From the NCBI GenBank assembly GCA_041655055.1, contig JBBAGE010000026.1, forward strand, positions 1-19,298: a DNA stretch of 19,298 bases, read 5' to 3'. Position 1 is the first letter of the stretch. Each line of letters starts with the position of its first letter. Both the position numbers and the translations under genes were made by a program. This DNA is from JBBAGE01 sp041655055. GTDB taxonomy: Bacteria > Pseudomonadota > Alphaproteobacteria > Rhodobacterales > Rhodobacteraceae. The notes under the pieces were generated by a model. That model was not told the origin of the DNA. It saw only the letters and a program-made list of their open reading frames with translations, and did no database searches. Shown here piece after piece: positions 7,734 to 15,615 of the stretch.

Positions 7734-9356
7734 ATGCAGCAGCTTTTATCGATATGGGAAAACCTTGATCCGCGGCGGCGTATTATCGTGATCGCGGCGA
7801 CGATTGCGATGTTTCTGGCCGTGCTGGGGCTGGCGCGAATCGCATCGCAACCGTCGATGGCGCTGCTTTATGCGGGGCTGGAATCCGGTGCCGCGGGCGA
7901 CGTTGTTCAGGCGCTTGAGGCGCGCGGGGCGGTCTATGAAATTCGCGGCACGGCTATTTTCGTCAATGCCGCGCAGCGCGACGAATTGCGCATGACCCTT
8001 GCGGGCGAAGGGCTGCCGGCGAATGCGGGGCTTGGCTATGAACTGCTTGATAACCTTTCAGGATTCGGAACCACCGCCCAGATGTTCGATGCCGCCTATT
8101 GGCGCGCCAAAGAGGGCGAACTGGCCCGCACAATCATGTCGAGCCCGCAGATCAAGACCGCCCGCGTGCATCTGGGCAACCCCACCGGCAGCGGTTTTGC
8201 CCGCCAGTCGCGCGCCACCGCTTCGGTCAGTGTGACAACGACGGGCGCGACGCTGAACCCGGCGCAGGCGCGGGCGTTGAAATATCTGGTGGCCTCGGCA
8301 GTGTCGGGCCTTTCGCCCGAAGATGTGTCGATCATCGACGGGCGCGGCGGGCTGATGGCCGGTGACGATTCGCTTGACGAGGGCGTGGCCGGCACTGACC
8401 GCGCCGCCGCGCTGCGCCGCAATGTCGAACGCCTGCTTGAGGCCCGCGTGGGTTACGGCAACGCGATTGTTGAACTAAGCATTGAAACCGAAACCGACCG
8501 CGAACAGATATTCGAACGCCGGTTTGACCCCGAAGGCCGCGTCGCCGTCAGCTCCGAGGTCGAAGAACGCACCACCGCGTCAAATGATTCGCGCAACAGC
8601 GCCGTCACCGTCGCGTCGAATCTGCCCGATGGTGACGGCGCACAGGCGGGAAGCTCAAGCGCGCAAGACGGCGAAACCCGCGAACGGGTGAATTACGAAC
8701 TCTCTGAAACCAAACGCGAAATCACGCGCGCACCCGGCGCGATCAAACGGCTGAGCGTGGCGGTGCTACTTGATGGAATCCGTCGCCCCGACCCCGTCAC
8801 CGGCGAGACGGTGTGGGAGGCGCGATCCGATGGCGAACTGGCCACCTTGCGCGAACTGGTGGCCTCGGCCGTCGGGTTCGATGAAACGCGCGGTGATACG
8901 TTAACCATAAAAACGCTAGAGTTGGAGCAACTGCCCACCGGCGATGAAATCAGCGCGCCGGGCCTGTTCGGGGGGCTGCAGCTAAACCCGATGACATTGA
9001 TTCAGCTTGGGGTTCTGGCGCTGGTCACGCTGGTGCTGGGCCTGTTCGTGCTGCGCCCGATCCTGGCCAGCACTGCAAATCGGGTGCCCGCGCTTGGCCC
9101 GCCGGATTCTGGGCCGTTAACCAATCCGCAACCCTTGCCGGTCAGTATGATGGCACCGCAATTGCCCGCGCTGAATGGTGAAATTGATGATGGTGAATTT
9201 ATCCCGCCCCCGATGGGCATGGTGGCCGATTTCGACATCGGCGACGATCTGCCCAGCGACCCGGTGGCCCGCCTGCGCAAGATGATCGACACGCGCCAGG
9301 ATGAAACCATCGAAATTTTGCGTAGCTGGATGGATGAGAAAGAGGAAAGCGCATGA
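7734..9356 (+). CDS. fliF: Flagellar MS-ring protein FliF
   Basis: FliF builds the MS ring in the inner membrane, the base on which the switch and export apparatus assemble. The 540-aa sequence shows the family plan: membrane segment 1 at about 17-37, periplasmic YscJ-like and ring-building domains (ALLYAGLESGAAGDVVQALE, ATASVSVTTTGATL, YLVASAVSGLSPEDVSIIDG), a low-complexity Ser/Asp-rich insertion near residues 280-315, membrane segment 2 at about 421-443, and a cytoplasmic tail. The last 34 residues (507-540, from PSDPVARLRKMIDTRQ) look like the FliG-binding helix pair. The start at 7734 has GGGG about five bases upstream. The stop overlaps the fliH-like gene (ATGA). No fliG follows, unlike in many other bacteria. 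Confidence 0.97.
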   Translation: MQQLLSIWENLDPRRRIIVIAATIAMFLAVLGLARIASQPSMALLYAGLESGAAGDVVQALEARGAVYEIRGTAIFVNAAQRDELRMTLAGEGLPANAGLGYELLDNLSGFGTTAQMFDAAYWRAKEGELARTIMSSPQIKTARVHLGNPTGSGFARQSRATASVSVTTTGATLNPAQARALKYLVASAVSGLSPEDVSIIDGRGGLMAGDDSLDEGVAGTDRAAALRRNVERLLEARVGYGNAIVELSIETETDREQIFERRFDPEGRVAVSSEVEERTTASNDSRNSAVTVASNLPDGDGAQAGSSSAQDGETRERVNYELSETKREITRAPGAIKRLSVAVLLDGIRRPDPVTGETVWEARSDGELATLRELVASAVGFDETRGDTLTIKTLELEQLPTGDEISAPGLFGGLQLNPMTLIQLGVLALVTLVLGLFVLRPILASTANRVPALGPPDSGPLTNPQPLPVSMMAPQLPALNGEIDDGEFIPPPMGMVADFDIGDDLPSDPVARLRKMIDTRQDETIEILRSWMDEKEESA

Positions 9357-9952
9357 CATCGCCGCTGTTCCCGCTCGAAGATTTTGACGCGGCCACCCGC
9401 GCTGATCCGCCCGTCACGCAGACGCCGCAGGAAATCGAAGCCGCCCGCATCGCCGCCTATGATCAGGGATACAAGGCCGGCTGGGATGATGCCGCCAGCG
9501 CCCAGGCCGACGATCAAAGCCGCATCGACGCCACGTTTTCGCGCAACCTCGAAGATCTCGGCTTTACCTTTCACGAGGCGCGCAGCCATGTGATGCGTTC
9601 AATCGGGCCGCTGCTGCACACGATCATGGAAAAGGTGCTGCCGGATCTGATCATGCAAACGATCGGGCAGACGATCCTCGAAGAATTACTGCCGATGGCG
9701 GAAAATGCCTCGGATACGCCCATCGAAATCGTCATATCCCCCGCGAATCGCACCGCGTTAGAGACCGTTTTGCAGCGCACGACCACCATTCCCATTCGCA
9801 TCGCCGAGGAAACGAATCTGACCGACGGCCAGGTTTATTTGCGAATGGGCGAAAGCGAACGCCAGATCGACCTGACCGGCACGGTCGAACGGATCAGCCA
9901 GGCGATTCAGGCCGTTTACACATTGAATGAAAGTGCGTTGAAACATGGATAA
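9353..9952 (+). CDS. fliH: FliH-like flagellar export protein
   Basis: FliH binds the export ATPase FliI, restrains it and links it to the switch. The 199-aa product has the low-complexity Gly/Ala-spaced helix typical of FliH (AAYDQGYKAGWDDA, residues 34-47) and a C-terminal region with VERISQAIQAVY resembling the FliH/YscL domain. Similarity is weaker than for its neighbours, so the symbol is by motif and position. It overlaps fliF by four bases and fliN by eight, which indicates translational coupling. FliI is not in the window. Confidence 0.72.
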   Translation: MTSPLFPLEDFDAATRADPPVTQTPQEIEAARIAAYDQGYKAGWDDAASAQADDQSRIDATFSRNLEDLGFTFHEARSHVMRSIGPLLHTIMEKVLPDLIMQTIGQTILEELLPMAENASDTPIEIVISPANRTALETVLQRTTTIPIRIAEETNLTDGQVYLRMGESERQIDLTGTVERISQAIQAVYTLNESALKHG

Positions 9953-10229
9953 TCCCGAACATTCGACTGAAAATCGCAGCAATCCATTTACCCAAGTGCC
10001 AATCGAGGTGACCATCTCTGTCGGCAAGGCGCGCCCGCTGATCAGCGATCTGCTGCAGCTTCGAAACGATTCGGTGCTGCCGCTCGACAGCCGCATCGAA
10101 GATCCGGTGGAACTTTACGTTGGCGGCAGGCTGATTGCGCGCGGCCAGTTAGAGGAATTGGGCGGCGCGGATTCGGGGCAATTGGCGGTGCGCCTGACCG
10201 AGGTTGCCGATCTGAAAAGCGGCCTGTGA
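9945..10229 (+). CDS. fliN: Flagellar switch protein FliN
   Basis: FliN forms the lower part of the C ring with FliM and helps switch rotation direction. The 94-aa product is essentially one SpoA/C-ring domain: VPIEVTISVGKARPLISDLL, then SVLPLDSRIEDPVELYVGG and RLIARGQLEEL, ending in AVRLTEV. It lacks the longer acidic N-terminal extension of some FliN proteins, which is normal for short FliN. It overlaps fliH at the start and fliP at the end (GTGA). Confidence 0.95.
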   Translation: MDNPEHSTENRSNPFTQVPIEVTISVGKARPLISDLLQLRNDSVLPLDSRIEDPVELYVGGRLIARGQLEELGGADSGQLAVRLTEVADLKSGL

Positions 10230-10957
10230 ACATGTGGAAATATGCGGCGCTGGCCCTTGTCCTGTTCGGCGCCGATGCCGCGCAGGCCCAGGATATCACC
10301 CTGTCGCTGGGCGAGGATGGGTCGCTTGCGGGGCGCAGTATTCAGCTGTTGGTGATCATCACCCTGCTTAGCCTGGTGCCCGGGCTTGCGATCATGATCA
10401 CCTGTTTTCCGTTCATTGTGACGGTGTTGTCGATCTTGCGGCAGGCGATCGGCCTTCAACAGGCGCCGCCGAATATGCTGATCGTCAGCCTTGCGCTGTT
10501 TTTGACCTATTTCGTGATGGAGCCGGTCTTTGTTGCGGCCTGGGGCGCGGGTGTTCAACCGCTGGTGGATGGGCTGATCGATATCGAAACCGCGCTGCCC
10601 GCGATCATTGATCCATTCCGCGGGTTCATGAGCAATCGGATCGACCCCGACACCTTTTCGCATCTTGCAAGCCTGCGCCCCGATGGGCCGGGGCTGGCGG
10701 TGCTAGGGCCGGATACGCCGCTATCGGTGCTCGTCCCGTCGTTTTTGTTAAGCGAGATCGAGCGAGCGTTTCAGATCGGATTCCTGATCTTTCTGCCGTT
10801 TCTGATCATCGATCTTGTGGTTGCGGCGATCCTGATGTCGATGGGGATGATGATGGTGCCACCGGCGATTGTATCACTGCCGTTCAAACTGGGCTTTTTC
10901 GTGATCGCCGATGGTTGGAGCCTGATTTCGGGCGCGTTGGTGCGTAGTTATTTCTAA
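10226..10957 (+). CDS. fliP: Flagellar export gate protein FliP
   Basis: FliP is the main subunit (five copies) of the FliPQR export gate at the centre of the MS ring. The 243-aa length is typical. Residues 1-22 look like the cleavable signal peptide known for FliP (ending ADAAQAQ). Family stretches are visible: LSLVPGLAIMITCFPFIVTV, GLQQAPPNMLIVSLALFLTY, FLIFLPFLIIDLVVAAILMS and MGMMMVPPAIVSLPFKL. The start may be GTG at 10226 (GTGA overlap with fliN) or ATG at 10232; neither has a strong Shine-Dalgarno site. It is the last gene of this operon and converges with the apbE-type gene 17 bp away; I see no clear terminator hairpin between them. Confidence 0.96.
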   Translation: MNMWKYAALALVLFGADAAQAQDITLSLGEDGSLAGRSIQLLVIITLLSLVPGLAIMITCFPFIVTVLSILRQAIGLQQAPPNMLIVSLALFLTYFVMEPVFVAAWGAGVQPLVDGLIDIETALPAIIDPFRGFMSNRIDPDTFSHLASLRPDGPGLAVLGPDTPLSVLVPSFLLSEIERAFQIGFLIFLPFLIIDLVVAAILMSMGMMMVPPAIVSLPFKLGFFVIADGWSLISGALVRSYF

Positions 10958-10974
10958 GATTTACCGGCCCATCG

Positions 10975-11967
10975 CTACAGCATCACCGTTTCGCCATTCG
11001 GCCGGGTCAGGATCGCCCGCGCGCCCGGCACGCTGGCCAGAATCGCGGGGGCGCGGTCGGCGCCCGCCACCACAAGCGCCGTGGCAAGCGCATCGGCCAC
11101 CATCGCGCGCGGGGCGGTGACGACAGCCTCGGTCAGGCGATGGGCGCTGCCGCCGGTGGCGGGGTCGAAAATATGATGATGCTGCCCGGATGGGTCAAAC
11201 ACCGTGCCATAACCGCCCGACGTGGCCGAAGCCTGATTGGCCAGCTCAAGAACCCGCCCCACATGTCCCGATGAATCGCGCAGACCCACGCGCCACGGCT
11301 GCCCCTCGGGGTGGGTGCCCAGAACCCGGGTTTCGCCCATCGCCACAACCGCGTGATCAAAGCCTTCGTTTCGCAGTAAATCGGCAATCACATCAGTGAC
11401 ATAGCCCTGCGCGATACCATTAAGCGTCAGCGCCATTCCCGGCGTGCCGAGGCGCAGATTGCGCCCCGCCAAATCGATGGCGCGATAGTCCACAAGTCCA
11501 CGCGCATGATCGCGTTCCAGTGCCGCAGGGCCGGCCGGGCTGGCATCCGGCCGGCTGAAATGGCGCTCATACAACGTCCAAAGCGGCTGAACGCTGGGAT
11601 CAAAGGCGCCATTGCTGGCAGCGGCCAGCGCAAGCGCATAGTCCAGCACATCGCGCAGCGCCGGCGACGCGCCCTGCAAAACGCCATCGCGATTCAGCCG
11701 CGACAATTCGCTTTCAGCGCGATAGAGGCTGAAGATATTTTCCAGCCGCTGCACCTCGGCCGTCATCCGCGCCAGCGTCCGGCGTGCGTGATCGCCATTG
11801 GCATGCCAAAGCCGCATCGAGGCCTGCGCGCCAAGCGCCTCGCCCTGCCAATCGTGAAATGTGGGTTGCGGCCCGAACATCCGCAACCCGGCAATCCCCA
11901 CCGGCAGCGCAGCCGATGCGGCGAGGATCGTCAGAACCCGCCGCCGCGAAAGCCCGCGCGCGCTCAT
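10975..11967 (-). CDS. ApbE-family FAD:protein FMN transferase (NosX/NirX-like), Tat-exported
   Basis: ApbE-type enzymes use FAD and Mg2+ to attach FMN covalently to a Ser/Thr of target proteins. The 330-aa product starts with a Tat signal (SRRRVL at 7-12, then a hydrophobic stretch to about 27), so it works in the periplasm. Family motifs are present: GAFDPSVQPLW (120-130), LNGIAQGYVTD (182-192), ATSGGYG (248-254), HHIFDPATG (264-272) and ADALATAL (291-298). Its ATG overlaps the stop of the NosR-like gene (ATGA), so the two are co-translated, and the FMN domain of that protein is the obvious substrate. Tat-exported ApbE partners of this kind are called NosX or NirX in Paracoccus; with no nos or nir structural genes here I leave the symbol open. 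Confidence 0.92.
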   Translation of the reverse strand: MSARGLSRRRVLTILAASAALPVGIAGLRMFGPQPTFHDWQGEALGAQASMRLWHANGDHARRTLARMTAEVQRLENIFSLYRAESELSRLNRDGVLQGASPALRDVLDYALALAAASNGAFDPSVQPLWTLYERHFSRPDASPAGPAALERDHARGLVDYRAIDLAGRNLRLGTPGMALTLNGIAQGYVTDVIADLLRNEGFDHAVVAMGETRVLGTHPEGQPWRVGLRDSSGHVGRVLELANQASATSGGYGTVFDPSGQHHHIFDPATGGSAHRLTEAVVTAPRAMVADALATALVVAGADRAPAILASVPGARAILTRPNGETVML

Positions 11968-14165
11968 GCCTGCACCTCGAACGCAGCTTTCAGGTCGGGC
12001 ATGGCGGGTTTGGGCTGTTTTGCCGCCCGCTCGCGCTGTTTGCGCAATTTGGCCAGCGGCGGGCAGCGCCGATCATCGTAATATTCCACTTGGCAATCAA
12101 GGCATTGGAAACATTCGGCCATCACGATCTTGCCGCTGCGCTCGATCGCCTTGACCGGGCAGGACCGTTCACACAGGTGACAGCCCCCGGTGCCACATTC
12201 GGGCCGCCGTTTCAGGAACGTAAAGATATGCAGCCGGTCCCCCAGCGCCAGCATGCCCCCCAGCGGACACATGAAGCGGCAAAAGAAACGTTCGGTAAAC
12301 AGGCCCATAACCAGCAGCAACACCGCATAGGTCACATAGGGCCACGGCCGGGTAAAGGCCGACGTGATCGCCGTCTTGAACGGTTCAATCTCGGCGGTGG
12401 TGGCCATGGCTTCGGGCACGACAAAGGCCGTGCCGACGATCAGCGCGGCGAACCCGTATTTGGGCAGCCACATCCAGCGCTGCGCCTTTTGCGATGGATT
12501 CCAGACCGGCAGCCGCAACAGGCGGGCGATGCGCGATGTCAATTCCTGCAACGCGCCAAACGGACAGAGCCAACCGCAAAACACCCCCCGCCCGATGATA
12601 ACCAGCGACAACAGCACATAAATGCCAATCACCACGATCAGCGGTTCGGCCAGATAAAAGCCCAGATCCGCCCCCTCAAACGGGGCGCGCAGATAGTTTA
12701 CCACATGAACGATCGACAATTGCCCCCCGGCAATCCAGCCCAGCCAGATCAGCGTAAAGGCCAAAAACCCGTTGCGCACCCATTGATGCAGCTTGCGCCG
12801 GCGCGACAGTTGCGCCTGAAAGACGAAGATCAGCGTCAAAACCACCAGCATCGCGCCCAAAATCGCCAGTTCGGGCGCCGCATCGATCCAGGTTTCGGCC
12901 CAGACCGGCAGCGGCTCGACCGGGGGGAGCAGGACCACATCGTCCGGCATCTGATAAGTCACCGGGAATTCGGCAGTATGCACCGCGCCCGCCGCATCGG
13001 TTGCATGAACCATGGCGATCACCTCGAACGGGGCCATCGGATCAAAGCCCGATGCAAGCGGGATCATGAACACGCCCGCATGGCTCAGGTTCGGGCCGCC
13101 TGCGCGTTGCGCGCTTTGTTTGACGTGGTGAAAATCCGATCGGTGAAAATCGAACCGCAGATCGCCCTGTTCAAGCCGCACCCGATCGAACATATGATCG
13201 GTGCCAACGGCCCGATAACGGGTGCCGGCAAAATCGTAATAACCGCCCGACATGACCGCGACCATCACCATATCATCGGGCGCAGGTTCGATCACATCGG
13301 TATAAGACCCCCCCTCGATGACATTGCGACCGATCAGCGATGGCGTGACCATGGCAACGACAAGCTCGATATAGCGCGCATCGGGCTCGGATCTGGTCAG
13401 CGACACATCCATCTGTTCGGGGATAACGCCCATTGCGTCAAAGGCGGCGCTGACGTCGGCAAAAGAGACGAGGCGCTGGGACACCGCCCCCATGTCGCGC
13501 AGTTCATCCCAGCCAAGAAACGTATAGCCCACCCGGTCAATCGTGGGTTCCGTGATCGGCGGGCGCGGATCATTGGCCCGCAAAATGACCCGGCCGGCGT
13601 CAAGAATACCCGCGCGGATATTGCGGGCCGAAATCGTGGTGGCCTGGACAAAATCGGGCTTTAGCGGCGGCTCGGTCGCGCCGGCCACATGGTAATCGAC
13701 ATGCGCCGCCAGAAATTCTTCCAGCCGCGCGACCCGTTCGGGAAAGCCCACCAGAAACGGGTCGCTTTGCTTGATCACCTGTGCGCCGGTCAGCTCGCCC
13801 GTCAGGGTCATGCCGACGATGCCGTCGAAGGGGGTCGGCGAATAACTGCGCGCGCGCACCACATCAAAGGTCGAAAAAATATAGCCCAGCGGCTCATCGC
13901 CGGCAAAGACGTGCAAATGCGGCGGGCTGCCTTCGCCCGACATTTCAAACCGGTCGGCACCGGGGAACAGCATTTCGCGAATCTGGGGGGTCGCGCGGGA
14001 TTCAAGCGATGGCATGCTTTGCGCCAAGGCGGAACCGGCGATCCAGATCAGCGCGAGCGTCGCGCCCAATAGCCAGATCAGGCGTGAAAAATGTCGGTTA
14101 GAATGGCTGATCGTCAAGGCAAGTCCCGTCCCGTGTTTATGTGCTGCTCGCTTATGCCCGGCCAT
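11964..14165 (-). CDS. NosR/NirI-family membrane flavo-iron-sulfur protein
   Basis: NosR/NirI proteins pass electrons from the quinone pool across the membrane through a periplasmic FMN and cytoplasmic Fe-S clusters; NosR is needed for nitrous oxide reductase activity. The 733-aa sequence shows the full plan: an N-terminal hydrophobic/signal segment (about 28-49), a periplasmic FMN-binding domain (to about 195), a NosR-specific periplasmic region (to about 425), several membrane helices (from about 432), the cysteine motifs CGWLCPFG (Cys530, Cys534) and CRFMCPLG (Cys629, Cys633), and a C-terminal 2x4Fe-4S ferredoxin domain with Cys657, 662, 665, 669 and Cys685, 688, 691, 701. All eight cluster cysteines are present. 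The flavin site reads QATTIS (174-179), not the usual SGATxT. The start at 14163-14165 follows GGGG; other starts are possible. Length fits NosR. Whether it serves N2O, nitrite or another acceptor cannot be told. Confidence 0.93.
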   Translation of the reverse strand: MAGHKRAAHKHGTGLALTISHSNRHFSRLIWLLGATLALIWIAGSALAQSMPSLESRATPQIREMLFPGADRFEMSGEGSPPHLHVFAGDEPLGYIFSTFDVVRARSYSPTPFDGIVGMTLTGELTGAQVIKQSDPFLVGFPERVARLEEFLAAHVDYHVAGATEPPLKPDFVQATTISARNIRAGILDAGRVILRANDPRPPITEPTIDRVGYTFLGWDELRDMGAVSQRLVSFADVSAAFDAMGVIPEQMDVSLTRSEPDARYIELVVAMVTPSLIGRNVIEGGSYTDVIEPAPDDMVMVAVMSGGYYDFAGTRYRAVGTDHMFDRVRLEQGDLRFDFHRSDFHHVKQSAQRAGGPNLSHAGVFMIPLASGFDPMAPFEVIAMVHATDAAGAVHTAEFPVTYQMPDDVVLLPPVEPLPVWAETWIDAAPELAILGAMLVVLTLIFVFQAQLSRRRKLHQWVRNGFLAFTLIWLGWIAGGQLSIVHVVNYLRAPFEGADLGFYLAEPLIVVIGIYVLLSLVIIGRGVFCGWLCPFGALQELTSRIARLLRLPVWNPSQKAQRWMWLPKYGFAALIVGTAFVVPEAMATTAEIEPFKTAITSAFTRPWPYVTYAVLLLVMGLFTERFFCRFMCPLGGMLALGDRLHIFTFLKRRPECGTGGCHLCERSCPVKAIERSGKIVMAECFQCLDCQVEYYDDRRCPPLAKLRKQRERAAKQPKPAMPDLKAAFEVQA

Positions 14166-14512
14166 CGCCCCATGTAGTCAGCCATTGCGTCACGTCTTTC
14201 CCGGGCGCCTGCCCTTATGCTGTGCAATGTTGATGCGATGACAGCTATGATTGCCGCCAGACAACATCATTATTAACCCCAAGCCAAGCCAGAGATTGTC
14301 GAAATCGACGATCCCATGGCCGAAACGACACTGGATGCCCGCTGGCGGCCGTCGTTGTTTCATGTTTGACCATGTTCAAAACCCTGGGAAACCTCGGTGC
14401 GCTGTCGGTCACGGCGGTGGTTTTTCAGGCGTCGCCAGTTCCAACCTGAACAATGCAGGCAACGATTTCACATCATGACCAATCCTTTCTGCCGCAACTG
14501 GTATCGCCCGGC
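14166..14512. other. Intergenic region between flgI and the nosR-like gene
   Basis: These 347 bp hold no convincing gene on either strand. The region is somewhat less G+C-rich than the flanks around 14230-14310 and contains the FNR-type palindrome. It should carry the promoter of the nosR-like/apbE operon and the end of the flg transcript. I found no strong intrinsic terminator after flgI. Confidence 0.6.
14365..14380. promoter_or_regulatory. FNR/CRP-family (FNR or NnrR-type) binding palindrome upstream of the nosR-like gene
   Basis: TTTGA, six bases, then TCAAA is a perfect palindrome in its arms and fits the FNR/NNR consensus TTGAT-N4-ATCAA at its conserved TTGA-N6-TCAA core (14366-14379). 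Genes of the nos and nir systems are classically controlled by such factors. It lies about 200 bp before the nosR-like start codon, so a long leader, a more distal start, or a second start site is implied. Confidence 0.5.
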
Positions 14513-15615
14513 CTATTGCACCACGAATTCAGCATGCAATGCCCCCGCCGCCTTTATGCTTTTGAGGATATCGATCATGTCGCGTGGCGCGACGCCCAGC
14601 GCATTCAACCCGGCGATGACTTCGGACAGGTTGGTGCCCTGGGCCACTTCGGCCAGCCCGATCCCCGGTTCCTGGTCGATCGCGGCCGTAGTGCGGGGCA
14701 CGACAACCGTTTCGCCCGGGGCAAAGGGATTGGGCTGTGCCACAAGGGGTTCTTCTTGGATGCGCAGGGTGAGGTTGCCCTGACTGACCGCCACGCGCGA
14801 AATGCGCACATCGGCGCCCATCACGATCGTCCCGGAACGCTGATCCACGACGACGCGCGCCTTGATTTCCGGCTGAACCGGGATATTTTCGATCTTGCCC
14901 AGCGCATGCGCGGGCGAGGCTTCGCGCATCTGCGCGATATCCACCAAAACCGTGCCGGCATCCAGCATGCGGCTGACCACCCGGCCATATTGCCCGTTGA
15001 TCGCGGCCTCGATCCGGCCGGCGGTGGTGAAATCCGGGTTACGCAAAGCCAGCCGGATTGATGTGAGTTGGGTGAAATCAAAGTCGATTTCACGCTCGAC
15101 CCGGGCGCCGGCCGGGATGACGCCCGAGGTGGGCACCCCCATGACCACGCTGGCGCCCGCACCCTCGGCGGCGGCGCCGCCCGCAAGGATCGTGCCCTGC
15201 GACACGGCATAGATCTGGCCATCGGCGGCATTCAGCGATGTCATCACCAATGTGCCGCCCAACAGGCTTTTGGCATCGCCAATCGCGGAAACCGTCACGT
15301 CAATCTGCGATCCAGCGCGGGCAAATGGGGGCAGCGTTGCAGTCACAAAAACAGCGGCGACATTTTTCGGGCCAATTGTTCGCCGCTGACATTGACGCCC
15401 AGCCGTTCCAGAATATTGGCCATGATTTCTTCGGTAAAGGGCGAGTTGCGGATACCATCGCCGGTGCCATTCAGCCCGACCACCAACCCATAACCCACCA
15501 GATCATTGCCGCGCACCCCGTCGAATTCGACCAGATCCTTGATCCGGATCGGGCTGGCCTGGGCCATGGTGACCCAGGCAAATGCCACGCATAGAACCAG
15601 GATAAACCGCCGCAT
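14513..15615 (-). pseudogene. flgI: Flagellar P-ring protein FlgI, split by a one-base frameshift
   Basis: FlgI forms the P ring around the rod in the peptidoglycan layer. The gene is present end to end but in two frames. From the ATG at 15615 (TGATG overlap with flgL) it encodes a signal peptide (about residues 1-20, ending TMAQA) and SPIRIKDLVEFDGVRGNDLV through NVSGEQLARK, then runs into a stop near 15343. The remainder, VTATLPPFARAGSQIDVTVS to the natural end HAEFVVQ, continues in another frame. Adding one A to the five-A run (plus-strand T run 15363-15367) restores RKNVAAVFVTATLPPFAR, exactly the family sequence, and a 367-aa protein of normal length. Everything else is intact, so this is either a very recent mutation or a sequencing/assembly error. 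Confidence 0.9.

Noticed and set aside
10940..10990. A bidirectional terminator between the convergent fliP and apbE-type genes
   Set aside because: I searched for a GC hairpin with a T run on either side and found none; the gap is only 17 bp.
11784..13664. A 626-codon open frame on the plus strand
   Set aside because: It is antisense to the NosR-like and ApbE-type genes, has a Gln/His/Arg-rich composition typical of shadow frames, and has no recognisable domain.
14231..14244. A possible second FNR box (TGTCA-N4-ATCAA on the minus strand)
   Set aside because: Only one half-site matches; the other half has several mismatches to TTGAT.
14245..14373. A 42-codon minus-strand frame (MVKHETTTAASGHPVSFRPW...) in the gap before the nosR-like gene
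   Set aside because: It has no good ribosome-binding site, starts inside the FNR-type palindrome, and matches nothing I recognise. Chance length is sufficient to explain it.
10958..14512. Mobile-element origin of the NosR-ApbE block
   Set aside because: No transposase, integrase, tRNA gene, or direct or inverted border repeats were seen, and codon style resembles the flanking genes. Transfer remains possible but is not shown by the sequence.
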